This document shows, piece by piece, positions 36,956 to 46,647 of a DNA stretch of 64,000 bases. A model generated the notes under the pieces. It made no database searches. It saw only the letters and a list, made by a program, of their open reading frames with translations, and had not been told where the DNA came from. How positions within the stretch are numbered: the first letter of the stretch is position 1; each line of letters starts with the position of its first letter. The position numbers and the translations under genes were made by a program. Location: contig NZ_CP156628.1 of the NCBI RefSeq assembly GCF_039852015.1, forward strand, positions 1,116,001 through 1,180,000, read 5' to 3'. This DNA is from Robbsia sp. KACC 23696. GTDB lineage: Bacteria > Pseudomonadota > Gammaproteobacteria > Burkholderiales > Burkholderiaceae.

Positions 36956-38926
36956 ATGGGTTTTCATTCGCGCGGCAGTTTCGGAGCCGAGGCCGATTTG
37001 GCCGAATACCATCGCGACGCGCCGTCAGGTGTCGCGCCGCTGAACCGGCGCCGGTTCGTGCAAGGCGTGGCAGCAACTGCCGCAGCCTCTCTTGCAGGCA
37101 GTTGGGCCGTGACGACACGCGCCGCGTCACTGGCGGGCGGCGCATCATCGACGGCCCCATCCAGCGCGTCTGCCGCCGCGACGCAGTCGCAGTTGTATGC
37201 GCCGCCGCTATCGGGCGATCACTTCGATTTGCGGATTGGTTCCGCACCAATCGACATCACCGGCAAGACGCGGCGCGCGATTACCGTCAATGGCGGCATG
37301 CCGGCGCCGTTGTTGCAATGGCGCCAAGGCGACACGGTGACGTTGCGCGTGACGAATACCCTCGACGAACCGACATCGATTCACTGGCACGGCATCATCT
37401 TGCCGTATGAAATGGATGGGGTGCCGGGCATCAGTTTCCCTGGCATCGCACCGGGTGAAACGTTTACGTATCGCTTCAAAGTGCGTCAGGCAGGGACCTA
37501 TTGGTATCACAGCCATAGCGGCTATCAGGAACAGGTCGGGCTCTATGGGCCGCTCGTGATCGTGCCGCGTGATGGTGACACGGTCAAACCGGATCGCGAC
37601 TACGTCGTGTTGTTGAGCGATTGGACCGACGAGAATCCTGCATCGATCCTGGCCAATCTCAAGGGCGACAGCGATTACTACAATCGACAGTTGCCCACTG
37701 TGCCGGCGTTTTTTCAGGATGTACAGACGCAGGGACTGCGTGGAGCGCTGGCGAAGCGCAAGATGTGGAATACCATGCGCATGAACCCTACGGACTTCGC
37801 GGACGTATCGGGTGAAACGTATACCTATCTGACGAATGGGATGGCGCCGGCGGCGAATTGGACCGGCATTGCGCAGGCGGGCGAGCGCGTGCGATTGCGC
37901 TTCATCAATGGCAGTGCTTCATCGATATTCGATGTGCGCATTCCCGGTATCAAAATGACCGTGATTGCCGCGGACGGACAGCAAGTGGACGCTGTCGCAG
38001 TGGACGAGTTCCGAATCGCAACGGCCGAAACCTACGATGTCCTCGTGACGATGCCGGATGACCGTGCATACACGATATTCAGCGAGTCGATCGATCGTAG
38101 CGGTTATGCACGCGCGACGCTTGCACCGCGGGCCGGCATGCGCGCGGAGGTGCCAGCGCTTGGCGCGAAAACCTGGCTTGCCTCGCAAGACATGATGGGC
38201 GCCATGTCGATGTCAGGCATGAAAATGGACGGCGGCAAAACGGGGCACGGCGGTCACGCGCGCGATGCGTCGATGACCGGCATGGCATCCATGGGAACCA
38301 TGGACATGCACCCAAGCAAACCGACGCACCACGCGGCACCGATGCAGCACGATGCGGCGGCCGGCGTGCGTGGCGCGTCACATGGCGGAGGGGGCGCGAC
38401 CGCGGCGCTCGATACTGGTGTGCAGGTCGATATGCGCGTGGCATCGCCATCGACGCGTCTGGACGACCCTGGCGCGCGCCTTCGTCCAGAGGACGGGCAG
38501 CGCCCTGCAAATTGGCGTGTCCTGACGTATTCGGATCTGCATACGATAGGGGGGCCGCTCGATCCGCGCCCACCGTCGCGGGAGATGACCATCCGTCTGA
38601 CCGGAAATATGTCGCGGTTTATCTGGGGCTTCGATGGCCTCAAATATTCGGAGGCGCCGCCTTATCGTTTCTATCCGGGTGAACGCTTGCGTATCACGAT
38701 GATCAACGACACGATGATGAATCACCCGATTCATCTGCACGGCATGTTTTTCGAGTTGGAAGCCGAGGATGGCAGCTTCCTCGTGCGCAAGCATACGATC
38801 AACGTTCAGCCGGCAAAGCAGTTGTCGGTCCTCGTCACCGCGGATGCGCCGGGGCAGTGGGCGTTCCATTGTCACTTGCTGTATCACATGGAAGCCGGGA
38901 TGTTTCGCAAGGTGGTGGTGGCATGA
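36956..38926 (+). CDS. copA: Multicopper oxidase, copper resistance protein CopA
   Basis: A 656-residue periplasmic oxidase with a twin-arginine signal (RRRFVQGVAATAAASLAGSW, residues 31 on). The copper-binding motifs HWHG, HSHSG, HPIHLHG and HCHLLYHMEAGMF are all present, so the trinuclear and type 1 sites look intact. A Met/His-rich stretch (about residues 405-470, e.g. MGAMSMSGMKMDGG) probably holds extra Cu(I). It oxidises or sequesters copper in the periplasm together with CopB. The start is 4 bases after the ATPase stop, and the end overlaps copB by ATGA. Confidence 0.94.
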   Translation: MGFHSRGSFGAEADLAEYHRDAPSGVAPLNRRRFVQGVAATAAASLAGSWAVTTRAASLAGGASSTAPSSASAAATQSQLYAPPLSGDHFDLRIGSAPIDITGKTRRAITVNGGMPAPLLQWRQGDTVTLRVTNTLDEPTSIHWHGIILPYEMDGVPGISFPGIAPGETFTYRFKVRQAGTYWYHSHSGYQEQVGLYGPLVIVPRDGDTVKPDRDYVVLLSDWTDENPASILANLKGDSDYYNRQLPTVPAFFQDVQTQGLRGALAKRKMWNTMRMNPTDFADVSGETYTYLTNGMAPAANWTGIAQAGERVRLRFINGSASSIFDVRIPGIKMTVIAADGQQVDAVAVDEFRIATAETYDVLVTMPDDRAYTIFSESIDRSGYARATLAPRAGMRAEVPALGAKTWLASQDMMGAMSMSGMKMDGGKTGHGGHARDASMTGMASMGTMDMHPSKPTHHAAPMQHDAAAGVRGASHGGGGATAALDTGVQVDMRVASPSTRLDDPGARLRPEDGQRPANWRVLTYSDLHTIGGPLDPRPPSREMTIRLTGNMSRFIWGFDGLKYSEAPPYRFYPGERLRITMINDTMMNHPIHLHGMFFELEAEDGSFLVRKHTINVQPAKQLSVLVTADAPGQWAFHCHLLYHMEAGMFRKVVVA

Positions 38927-39912
38927 ACACACTACGGAAAACCCGCTTGCAGAAGACACGACGTCAGCCTCCCCTGTTTCTGCGGACGTTGCCCTATGCA
39001 CTGATATGCGCCGGTGTCCTCGCCACGTCGATGTCGGCGAACGCCGCATCAGAGAGCACGCCTTCCTCATCGACGCACGATATGAGCGGCATGAGCGGCA
39101 TGAGCGGCATGAGCGATATGTCCGATATGCAGGCTGCGCCAGCACCGTCATCGTCATCGTCATCGCCGCGTTCTGCGCCCGCGTCCGATCCGGCCAATAT
39201 CATCCTCCCGGAAACCGCGTCACCGGTGCCGATGGCGAATCCCGCTGTCGGCGTATCGATGCCCGGCATGGAAATGCACGACGATGCGATACATCATCAG
39301 ATCCTTTTCGATCAGCTCGGCTATCAAAGCGTGCGCGGCGTCTCGGGTGTGGAATGGGATATGTCGGCCTGGGTCGGTACCGACTTCAATCGGCTCTTCG
39401 TTCGCAGCGAGGGGCAGCGCATTCGTGGCGGATGGGATGACGTTCGCATCGAGGCCGCCTGGAGCCATGCGCTCGATCGATACTGGAATGGCTTGCTCGG
39501 GATGCGCACTGATTTAGGCGCGGGTCCGACGCGCTATTGGGGCATGGTCGGCCTGCAGGGAACGATGCCGTGGTTTCTCAATGTGTCGGCGATGGCCTAT
39601 GCCGGGCCATCGGGCCGAACTGCCTTATGGGCCCGTGCCGAGTACGATTGGCGTTTGACGCAACGACTCATTTTGACGCCGGAGTTGGAGGTGAACGCCT
39701 ATGGTAAGCGCGACGCGGCGCGTGAGGTCGGTGCGGGGCTGTCCGATATCACGGCGTCTCTTCGGCTGCGGTATGAAGTGTCGCGCAAGGTTGCGCCGTA
39801 TATCGGCATCAATTGGCAGCGGCGGATCGGAGAGACGGCAGCGATGGCCCGTGGAGACGGGGTAAGTGTCAACGACATCGGCATCCAGGCGGGCGTGCGC
39901 ATCTGGTTCTGA
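38923..39912 (+). CDS. copB: Outer-membrane copper resistance protein CopB
   Basis: A 329-residue protein. A signal-peptide region (LPYALICAGVLATSMSANA) is followed by a Met-rich copper-binding segment built of MSG/MSD repeats (bases about 39079-39130), then the CopB barrel domain (MHDDAIHHQILFDQLGYQS ... IQAGVRIWF, ending in Phe). CopB acts with CopA in periplasmic and outer-membrane copper handling. The ATGA overlap with copA shows coupling. An exact iteron-like match at 39689-39705 falls in codons for LEVNAYGK, which are conserved in CopB, so it is probably coincidental. Confidence 0.92.
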   Translation: MNTLRKTRLQKTRRQPPLFLRTLPYALICAGVLATSMSANAASESTPSSSTHDMSGMSGMSGMSDMSDMQAAPAPSSSSSSPRSAPASDPANIILPETASPVPMANPAVGVSMPGMEMHDDAIHHQILFDQLGYQSVRGVSGVEWDMSAWVGTDFNRLFVRSEGQRIRGGWDDVRIEAAWSHALDRYWNGLLGMRTDLGAGPTRYWGMVGLQGTMPWFLNVSAMAYAGPSGRTALWARAEYDWRLTQRLILTPELEVNAYGKRDAAREVGAGLSDITASLRLRYEVSRKVAPYIGINWQRRIGETAAMARGDGVSVNDIGIQAGVRIWF

Positions 39913-39973
39913 CGCTAGCGCTTAACGCATCGGTCGGCGCATCGATGGTCGCGCGCCGATAAGCGATATCAGG

Positions 39974-41245
39974 TCATGCGGGATGGGCCCGCGTCGCTGT
40001 CCGGATGGCTTCGATCAAGCGCGCTGCCGCAGGCGAAGGCTCGCTTGCAGCGCGGAGCGTCAAGCCGATCTGCCGATGCGTTTCGCGTGCCGGCATATCG
40101 ACGATATCGAGGACATCCAATTGGCCCGATTCTCGCTCGAAATGTAATTGCCGCGCGGACAAGGCGGCGATCATATCGGTCTTCAATAACAGGCCCCGGA
40201 TCACGGCGAGGTCGGCGGTTTCCACGACGGGTTGCGGTGCCCGCAGCCGTTTTCGCGTAAATAGGCCGTCGAAGAGCAACCGTGCCGGCGCGTGCGATCG
40301 CGGCAGGATCCAGCGTTCATGCGTCAGGTCGGCCAGCCGCAGTCCCGTCTTAGCTAGCAGGGGATGGTCACGCCGCACCAGCACCGTGAGCGGTTCGCTG
40401 ATCAGCGGCTCCAGGACGAGGCCAGAATTCGGGTCTGCGGGCCGTAACGCGCCCAGGATGAAATCGACGTCACCGGCGCGCAAGCTGACGACCAAGGGTT
40501 CGTAAGCGCTTTCGTCCGTGACGATGCGAACGCCGGGATGATCGCGGCTCAGCAGTGCGATGGCATCGGGCAGGATCAATGTACGCCCGAGCGGCAATGC
40601 GCCGACGACCACTTGTCCCTGCACACTGCCGTGGAAGGCGGCAAGGTCGTCCCGGATATGGCGTAGCTCGTTCAGCGCGCGCCGCGCATGCAGGACGACC
40701 GTCTCGCCCTCCGTCGTCAACAGCAGTCCCCGCCCGCTCCGATGAAACAGCGGAAGTCCCGCGCCGGTTTCCAGAACCTTAATTGCATGGCTGACAGCCG
40801 GCTGAGTGACGTGCATTGCGGCGGCGGTGGTCGGCATGTGGCGGTGGCGGGCCAGGGCGATCAACAACTGCAGGCGGCGCGCGTTCAGCAGATACGCGGG
40901 CACCCTGTCTGCGGTTGCCGGACCGATCGGTCGCGTGCGCGTTCTTCGCACCGCGCACCACTGCGCCAACATCGACAACTCGGCGAACACACGCGTCGCC
41001 CGCGCAAGGACCACCTTGCCGTCGGCCGTCGGCACCATGCCATTGGCGCCCCGTTCGAAAAGCGAGGCCCCCAGCGTCCGCTCCAGCTCCTGCACCGCCC
41101 GCGTGATGACCGATTGCGCGCGGAACAAGGTCCGCGCCGCTTCCGACGCGCTTCCGGTCTCGCCGATGCGCAAGGCGATCTGAAGCTTGACCAGGTTGGT
41201 CGGCTCGTCGGCGGCTAGCGCGGGCTTACGAAGGGCAGGGGGCAC
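39974..41245 (-). CDS. LysR-type regulator with two N-terminal HTH domains
   Basis: A 423-residue regulator, about 120 longer than usual. It has two successive winged-helix domains: residues about 20-78 (LQIALRIGETGSASEAARTLFRAQSVITRAVQELERTLGASLFERG) and about 120-180 (LQLLIALARHRHMPTTAAAMHVTQPAVSHAIKVLETGAGLPLFHR), then the normal substrate-binding domain. AGGAG fits a GTG start at 41245. It is divergent from a LigI-like lactonase and a DctA-like carrier, which it probably controls in response to an aromatic-derived acid. The first HTH is less canonical than the second. Confidence 0.85.
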   Translation of the reverse strand: MPPALRKPALAADEPTNLVKLQIALRIGETGSASEAARTLFRAQSVITRAVQELERTLGASLFERGANGMVPTADGKVVLARATRVFAELSMLAQWCAVRRTRTRPIGPATADRVPAYLLNARRLQLLIALARHRHMPTTAAAMHVTQPAVSHAIKVLETGAGLPLFHRSGRGLLLTTEGETVVLHARRALNELRHIRDDLAAFHGSVQGQVVVGALPLGRTLILPDAIALLSRDHPGVRIVTDESAYEPLVVSLRAGDVDFILGALRPADPNSGLVLEPLISEPLTVLVRRDHPLLAKTGLRLADLTHERWILPRSHAPARLLFDGLFTRKRLRAPQPVVETADLAVIRGLLLKTDMIAALSARQLHFERESGQLDVLDIVDMPARETHRQIGLTLRAASEPSPAAARLIEAIRTATRAHPA

Positions 41246-41737
41246 GATGAAAACAACTCCTGATAGCGGCAAAATCGCTTGATCGATGAGAAGGCTGGGG
41301 CGTCCCGCTTATGCGGCGGCTTTTCGCGGGCGCCGGACGCTTTGGAGACTGGCATCCAAGCGCCACGATGATGCCTGGAATGCATCGATTCGGTCTTGCG
41401 ATTTTGCACGAATACCATGTGTTCTGCTTATTGCGGCATGCGTGAGGTGCGCTTTCACCTGACTTCAAATCGGATGGAAACGGAGCGTGACTGAAAGGTG
41501 ATATATCGCTTTAAATCATGCGCTTATCGTAACTTTCCGGACCCAAAAACACGCGTTGCGCACAGGGTTGTCGTATCGATAATCGGGTCGATGGCGCTAA
41601 TGAGAGGGTATACGTGGACTTATATGAGATAGCGCCGCTCGCTATCGTCCGTTCGATACCGTTCGCCGCACGCGTTGCCGCGCTAGTCCGCGTCGTCTGA
41701 TTGGAACGATGATGCGCTTCCTTACAGGATTTCACCT
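41246..41737. promoter_or_regulatory. Divergent control region of the LysR and lactonase genes
   Basis: About 490 bases without a gene. An inverted repeat AGGTG-N6-CACCT at about 41446-41461 is a candidate operator. No iteron with a full match is present. Confidence 0.4.
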
Positions 41738-42613
41738 ATGAAAAGCTGTTTGCCACCGGATCCGAATCCGATCAAGCCATCCCTCTCATTGCCGCCCGGC
41801 GCGTGCGACGCGCACTGCCATGTCTTCGGGCCGGCGGCGGTATTTCCCTACGCGGCCGACCGAAGCTACACGCCGCCGGACGCGCCGTATTCCGGACTGC
41901 GCGGTCTGCACGATTTCCTCGGATTGCAGCGCGGCGTCATTGTTCAGGCCAGCTGTCACGGCACGGACAATACCGCGATGCTCGATGGACTGAAGCGGGG
42001 CGAGGGACGCTATCGCGGTGTCGCCATTGTCGACGCGAGCATCACCGACGCCGAGTTGGCCGAAATGGATCGGCATGGCGTGCGGGGCGTGCGATTCAAT
42101 TTCGTCGCTCACTTGGGCGGGGCACCGGACCTCGATGTGTTCGACAAAGTGCTGGACCGCATCCAGGCGTTGAATTGGCACGTTGTTCTGCATTTGGATG
42201 CGCAAGATATTGTCCAGTACGCCGACGTGATCGATCGGATCGAAGTGCCGTTTGTCATCGATCACATGGGACGGGTACGGGCCGAGGACGGATTGGACCA
42301 GGAACCTTTCCAGCGCTTGCTGGGTTTGATGCGCGATCCGCGTGCATGGGTCAAGATCTGCGGCCCGGAACGGGTGTCCGCCGGCAAGCGCCCCTTTCAT
42401 GATGCGGAGTCGTTTGCGCGGGCATTGCTCGACGTCGCGCCCGATCGCGTTCTGTGGGGCACCGATTGGCCGCACCCGAATATCTCGAAGGATATGCCGA
42501 ACGACGGGGAGTTGGTCGAACTGCTCGGACGCGTCTGCGGTGATGAAGCGACGCTACGCAAAGTACTCGTTGAAAACCCGCAGCGTCTATACGGCTTCGA
42601 ATCGGGACGCTAA
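41738..42613 (+). CDS. Amidohydrolase, 2-pyrone-4,6-dicarboxylate lactonase (LigI)-like
   Basis: A 291-residue TIM-barrel amidohydrolase. The metal and active-site features are CDAHCHVFGP near the N terminus, a central HLDAQDI and VIDHMGRV, and the Asp in WGTDWPHPN near the C terminus, all as in LigI-type lactonases that open 2-pyrone-4,6-dicarboxylate in the protocatechuate/gallate 4,5-cleavage route. ACAGGA precedes the ATG. It is divergent from the double-HTH LysR gene and upstream of a dicarboxylate carrier, which fits uptake and use of a tricarboxylate or aromatic-derived acid. Confidence 0.85.
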   Translation: MKSCLPPDPNPIKPSLSLPPGACDAHCHVFGPAAVFPYAADRSYTPPDAPYSGLRGLHDFLGLQRGVIVQASCHGTDNTAMLDGLKRGEGRYRGVAIVDASITDAELAEMDRHGVRGVRFNFVAHLGGAPDLDVFDKVLDRIQALNWHVVLHLDAQDIVQYADVIDRIEVPFVIDHMGRVRAEDGLDQEPFQRLLGLMRDPRAWVKICGPERVSAGKRPFHDAESFARALLDVAPDRVLWGTDWPHPNISKDMPNDGELVELLGRVCGDEATLRKVLVENPQRLYGFESGR

Positions 42614-42791
42614 GGGCGCGATGGCGTAAGCAGGAAAACGCGCGCGGCACGCACGGCATCGGGCGCTGGGCACGAGCCGCGATCGCGAGGGCTGGGACAA
42701 ACGTTGGCCGGGAATAACACAGAGACGAGGTGGCGATATCGGTGATGACACGATATCCGTTGCCCCCCGGGTGCATCCACTAGGAGGAGAC

Positions 42792-44267
42792 ATGACGACA
42801 ACCGTCGGCGCTGCCGGCGCGGTCAAGCGACCGCGTTGGTATCGCGAATTGTATGTGCAGGTGGGGATTGCGATCGTGCTCGGTGTGATTTTGGGTCATG
42901 TCGCGCCACATCTCGCGGTGCAGATGAAACCGCTGGGCGATGCCTTTATCAAGCTGATCAAAATGGTGATCGGCCCCGTCATTTTCTGTACGGTCGTCGG
43001 CGGTATTGCCGGCCTCGGGGATATGAAGAAGGTGGGACGCGTCGGCGGGAAGGCGCTGCTCTATTTCGAGGTAGTGTCGACGCTGTCCTTGATCATCGGA
43101 CTCATTGCCGGCCACTTGCTCGAGCCGGGCGCCGGCTTCAATGTCGATGCCAGCAAACTCGACGCGCATGCCGTGGCGGCGTATGCGAGTCAGGCGCACG
43201 ACAATGGGACCGTCGCCTTTTTAATGCGGATCATCCCCGATACGGTCGTCAGCGCTTTCGTCGATGGCAATGTACTCCAGGTGTTGTTGATCGCGATACT
43301 CTTCGGCGCATCGCTGGCTGCACTAGGCGACCGCGGTCGCGCACTGACCGAATTTATCGGCGATCTCACTGAGACCTTTTTCGGCATTGTCCGAATCGTG
43401 ATGAAAGTTGCCACCCTCGGTGCGTTCGGGGCAATCGCTTTCACGATCGGGACATACGGGGTGGGCGCGGTGCTTCCCTTGTTGAAATTGATCGGTGCGT
43501 TTTATTTGACCTTGGCGTTCTTCGTTGTCGTGGTCTTGGGTTTAATCTCGCGATTCATGGGCGTGAATATCTTCCGATTCATGCACTATATCCGCGAAGA
43601 AATTCTGATCGTGCTGGGAACCAGCTCGTCGGAGGCGGCGCTGCCGCAGATGTTGCAGAAGCTAGAGCGGCTCGGTTGCTCGAAACCAGTGGTGGGCTTG
43701 GTAATTCCCGCCGGCTATTCGTTCAATCTCGACGGGACGAATATCTATCTGACGATGGCGGTGCTGTTTATCGCCCAGGCATTCAACGTCCATCTGACGT
43801 TGACGCAAGAACTGACGCTGGTTGTCGTGGCGATGTTGACGTCGAAAGGCGCGAGTGGCGTGGCTGGCGCCGCCTTTGTGATGCTGACGTCGACTTTGTT
43901 GGTGTTTCCGCTCATTCCCGTGTCGGGTATGGTCCTGATCCTGGGTATTCACCGCTTTATGGGGACGGGCCTTGCTATCGTCAACACCATCGGTAACGGT
44001 GTTGCGACGATTGTCGTATCCGCCTGGGAGCACGAGTTGGATCGAGATCGCTTGAATGCAGTGTTGCGCGGTGAAGATCCCGACGCGCTGCGCGTGCCCG
44101 GCGTCGGCATCGATTCCGCAACGCCGGCGGGCAATCCGGGCAGTCCGGGCAGTCAGGCAGGAAATGGGGTGCCCGCCGCGCCGATCGCGCCGGCCGTATC
44201 GCCGCGGCCATCCCTTCCCGGGCGCCATGGCGAACTGCCTGCCGCCGTCACGGGCCCCCGCCATTGA
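42792..44267 (+). CDS. dctA: Dicarboxylate/amino acid:cation symporter, DctA-like
   Basis: A 491-residue inner-membrane carrier with a strong ribosome site AGGAGGAGA. The family signatures [43 protein letters not shown] and [24 protein letters not shown] are present. DctA proteins bring in succinate, fumarate and malate with protons; other members take up orotate or tricarboxylates. The C-terminal 50 residues are Gly/Pro/Ala-rich and unusual. Its position after the lactonase suggests it may carry the same pathway's substrate. It is followed directly by the distal parS and iteron sites. Confidence 0.88.
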   Translation: MTTTVGAAGAVKRPRWYRELYVQVGIAIVLGVILGHVAPHLAVQMKPLGDAFIKLIKMVIGPVIFCTVVGGIAGLGDMKKVGRVGGKALLYFEVVSTLSLIIGLIAGHLLEPGAGFNVDASKLDAHAVAAYASQAHDNGTVAFLMRIIPDTVVSAFVDGNVLQVLLIAILFGASLAALGDRGRALTEFIGDLTETFFGIVRIVMKVATLGAFGAIAFTIGTYGVGAVLPLLKLIGAFYLTLAFFVVVVLGLISRFMGVNIFRFMHYIREEILIVLGTSSSEAALPQMLQKLERLGCSKPVVGLVIPAGYSFNLDGTNIYLTMAVLFIAQAFNVHLTLTQELTLVVVAMLTSKGASGVAGAAFVMLTSTLLVFPLIPVSGMVLILGIHRFMGTGLAIVNTIGNGVATIVVSAWEHELDRDRLNAVLRGEDPDALRVPGVGIDSATPAGNPGSPGSQAGNGVPAAPIAPAVSPRPSLPGRHGELPAAVTGPRH

Positions 44268-44288
44268 AACCGTTGGAAGCGGTGTGTC

Positions 44289-44316
44289 GCGCTACTTTCT
44301 ACATAGAAAGTAGCGC
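44289..44316. repeat. Distal parS-like palindrome 6 in a 28-bp inverted repeat
   Basis: The core ACTTTCTACATAGAAAGT (44294-44311) differs from parS by one central base. The inverted repeat extends outward as GCGCT/AGCGC, with 13 bases in each arm. It lies 22 bases after the carrier stop and about 15 kb from the other parS sites. It could also act as a weak transcript-end hairpin, but no T tract follows. Confidence 0.65.
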
Positions 44317-44355
44317 ACGCTGAGGGTCTGAGGCGCCGAAATCGCCCAGAACTAA

Positions 44356-44372
44356 AGGTGCACGTCTATGGT
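44356..44372 (+). repeat. Distal iteron, plus strand
   Basis: AGGTGCACGTCTATGGT, about 20 kb from repA and 45 bases from the distal parS-like palindrome. Confidence 0.75.
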
Positions 44373-44453
44373 ACTTGCGGAGGTTTCGCCCGGTGCTACA
44401 AGGCGGAAAGGGCGGATGGACAGCGAAGCGACCGCGCACATTCGGCCTTGGAT

Positions 44454-44470
44454 ACCATAGACGTTCACCT
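44454..44470 (-). repeat. Distal iteron, minus strand
   Basis: AGGTGAACGTCTATGGT, identical to the copy at 23833-23849, facing the plus-strand copy at 44356 so that the two form an inverted pair across 81 bases. Confidence 0.78.
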
Positions 44471-44499
44471 AAGTGGTGGGCGTTCTTGGTTGCGGATTT

Positions 44500-44928
44500 T
44501 TAGATGAATCGGGCGATCATCGCAAGTAAGCCACCGACGGTGCCCAAGGCGGCAATCCACTTACCCGTGCTATAGGCCTGATTCGTATTCTTTGCCTGTT
44601 CCTCGGGGCTGGGCAATCCAAGCGCGCCGTAGGCAAGCGACTTCATCGGCGACGGCTTCTCGCTCTTCTTCTCCGCATCGGCCGACTTTGCCATCGTCGA
44701 GGTTGCCGCGACGTCGGATTTGCTCGAATCCGCCTTGTCCGCCGTCTTTCCTTCCTGAGCCTGCAACTGCTTCGCGGAATCCGACAGGGTCACTTTCGTG
44801 CTGCTGGCCGGCTGCGCCGAGCTATCGGTTTTCGTTGATTCGGCTGCCTTTGGCGCGTCACTCTTCGCGCGCGACGCCGTCGTGGCGGTCAGCTGTTTCC
44901 CTTCAGCTTGGCTACTCGCGACTTGCAT
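44500..44928 (-). CDS. Small low-complexity protein with C-terminal membrane segment
   Basis: A 142-residue protein I do not recognise. Residues 1-100 are low complexity, rich in Lys, Ser, Ala and Thr (SSTKVTLSDSAKQLQAQEGKTADKADSSKSD), followed by one hydrophobic segment at the very C terminus (GKWIAALGTVGGLLAMIARFI). The ATG at 44928 follows TCGGGG. It could be a tail-anchored protein. Its gene ends 30 bases from the distal inverted iterons. Confidence 0.65.
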   Translation of the reverse strand: MQVASSQAEGKQLTATTASRAKSDAPKAAESTKTDSSAQPASSTKVTLSDSAKQLQAQEGKTADKADSSKSDVAATSTMAKSADAEKKSEKPSPMKSLAYGALGLPSPEEQAKNTNQAYSTGKWIAALGTVGGLLAMIARFI

Positions 44929-45143
44929 ACTGATCCCCGATCTCTGCTCCCATACCACGCAGCAAACCGCTGCGCCGTTCCTGAACAGGTTAGCGGCATG
45001 CCGTGCGAGATCTTTATGCTCAGAATAACGGCGAGATTGTCGCAGCAACTATTGATCGAGGGGGCACCGCGTTTCCTGTGCGCCAAACGGATAAAGATCC
45101 TCTGATCGATGGGACGCACGGCGCGGCGGCACCGCTTCCTGTA

Positions 45144-45644
45144 TCAGCCGCCGGCGGCGTTTGCCAATCGAATCAGGCCCACCGGGGCGCCAGGTGTGTC
45201 CTTGACCGCTTGAAGCACGATATTCGATCGAATATCCATGACGCCAGGCGCCTTATAGAGCTTGTTCAAAATGAAGCTGGAGAAATGTTTCAGGTCGGGC
45301 GCGATGACACGCAGCAGGTAATGGCTGTCACCGGTGATGACATAGGCGCTGACGATCTCAGGCCAGCCTTCCATGGCTGCGGTGAAGGTCTCATGCCAGT
45401 TTGGCACGTCGTTGCGCATCGATACGTGAACAAACGCTTCCAACGTCAATCCAAGTGCTTCCGCCGACAGGTGCGCTTGGTAGCGGCCGATGATGCCCCT
45501 TTCCTCGAGGATCTTCGTGCGACGCAGGCAAGCGGATGGCGAAAGCGCCACCCGTTCGGCCAGCTCTAGGTTGCTGATGCGTCCCTGACGTTGCAATACG
45601 TCCAGGATATGAATGTCGACGGCATCCAGCGCGATAGCATGCAT
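45144..45644 (-). CDS. kynR: Lrp/AsnC family regulator, probable KynR
   Basis: A 166-residue Lrp-type regulator. The N-terminal HTH (DAVDIHILDVLQRQGRISNLELAERVALSPSACLRRTKILEERGII) is followed by the RAM/AsnC ligand domain (TGDSHYLLRVIAPDLKHFSSFILNKL). It is divergent from kynB-kynU-kynA with 142 bases between. In related Pseudomonas and Burkholderia, the Lrp-type gene next to kynBU is KynR, which activates the pathway with kynurenine; I assign it by this context. Confidence 0.85.
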   Translation of the reverse strand: MHAIALDAVDIHILDVLQRQGRISNLELAERVALSPSACLRRTKILEERGIIGRYQAHLSAEALGLTLEAFVHVSMRNDVPNWHETFTAAMEGWPEIVSAYVITGDSHYLLRVIAPDLKHFSSFILNKLYKAPGVMDIRSNIVLQAVKDTPGAPVGLIRLANAAGG

Positions 45645-45786
45645 ATTATTCGATAGAAATTCGATAAAAACGCATTTTATGCGATCAAGGGCGGTAAACG
45701 AATCGTTTTTAGGATAAAAAATCCGCGATAGTCGTCATAACATGACGTCTTCGAGCATTGCTTCATTGAGAAAGGATCCCCGAACG
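45645..45786. promoter_or_regulatory. KynR/kyn divergent promoter region
   Basis: AT-rich gap holding two direct copies of TTCGATA (about 45649 and 45659) and a dyad AAACGAATCGTTT at 45696-45708. These are candidate Lrp/KynR sites. Confidence 0.5.
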
Positions 45787-46467
45787 ATGTCACGTTCCCT
45801 GATCGATATCAGCGCGCCAATTCATGGCGACACGCCGGTCTGGCCCGGCGACACGCCGGTGTCGACCGAGCTTGTCTGGCACATGGCGTCCGGTTCGCCG
45901 GTCAATGTCGGCAAGCTGACCCTGTCGCCGCACACGGCGACGCACGCCGATGGCCCTTTGCACTATCAGGCCGATGGCGCGCCTATCGGCGACGTCGCGT
46001 TGGACGCCTATATCGGCGCATGCGTCGTGCTCGACTGTCGCTCGGTCGGCAATCCTTCGGCCGCGTTGGATGTCGCGGCATTGCAGCAATCGGCAGCGGC
46101 GGTGCTGGCGGGGCGAGCGCTGCCAGCCCGCGTCCTGGTGCGAACGTATGACCATGCGCCGCAACACCGCTGGGACGACACGTTTCGGGCGATAAGCCCA
46201 GATGCCATCGACTGGTTGGCATCGCAGGGCGTGATGTTGATCGGCGTCGACACGCCATCGCTTGATCCGCAGACCTCGAAAACGATGGATGCACATCGAC
46301 GCGTCGCGGCACATCGAATGGCGATTCTCGAAGGGCTGGTGCTCGATGACGTCGTCGCGGACTGCTATGAATTGATCGCGCTCCCGTTGAAGCTCGTGAC
46401 ACTGGACGCGAGCCCCGTAAGAGCGGTACTCCGAGGGCCGCTGCCGCTGCCACTCCTCCACGAGTAG
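45787..46467 (+). CDS. kynB: Kynurenine formamidase
   Basis: A 226-residue metal-dependent enzyme that removes formate from N-formylkynurenine. The family signature is seen in [12 protein letters not shown] (metal-binding HxxxHxD) and the start [22 protein letters not shown], both typical of bacterial KynB. GAAAGGA lies before the ATG at 45787; the frame is open 45 bases further up. It is the first gene of kynB-kynU-kynA, which turns tryptophan into anthranilate and alanine. Confidence 0.95.
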   Translation: MSRSLIDISAPIHGDTPVWPGDTPVSTELVWHMASGSPVNVGKLTLSPHTATHADGPLHYQADGAPIGDVALDAYIGACVVLDCRSVGNPSAALDVAALQQSAAAVLAGRALPARVLVRTYDHAPQHRWDDTFRAISPDAIDWLASQGVMLIGVDTPSLDPQTSKTMDAHRRVAAHRMAILEGLVLDDVVADCYELIALPLKLVTLDASPVRAVLRGPLPLPLLHE

Positions 46468-46647
46468 ACAGCGATCCGCGTCCGGTACCCCACGTGATCC
46501 CGGACGTGTGCGCGTGTTGCTGTGTGGCCGCCCATGCGGCGCACTCCTTGTTCGCGCGGTCTCCCGATCGACGTCGAACGTGAACCGTACAACGTAACGT
46601 CGCCCCTTCGTTGGGCTGTCCCCGGGGCGTTATTTAGGAACAATCTC

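Noticed and set aside
38297-38313. Iteron-like sequence in copA
   Set aside because: It lies in the Met/His-rich codon run (ATG-rich) and is likely a by-product of that composition.
39689-39705. Full iteron consensus match inside copB
   Set aside because: The bases encode LEVNAYGK, a conserved stretch of CopB, so protein constraint explains most of the match; it is not counted as a replicon site.
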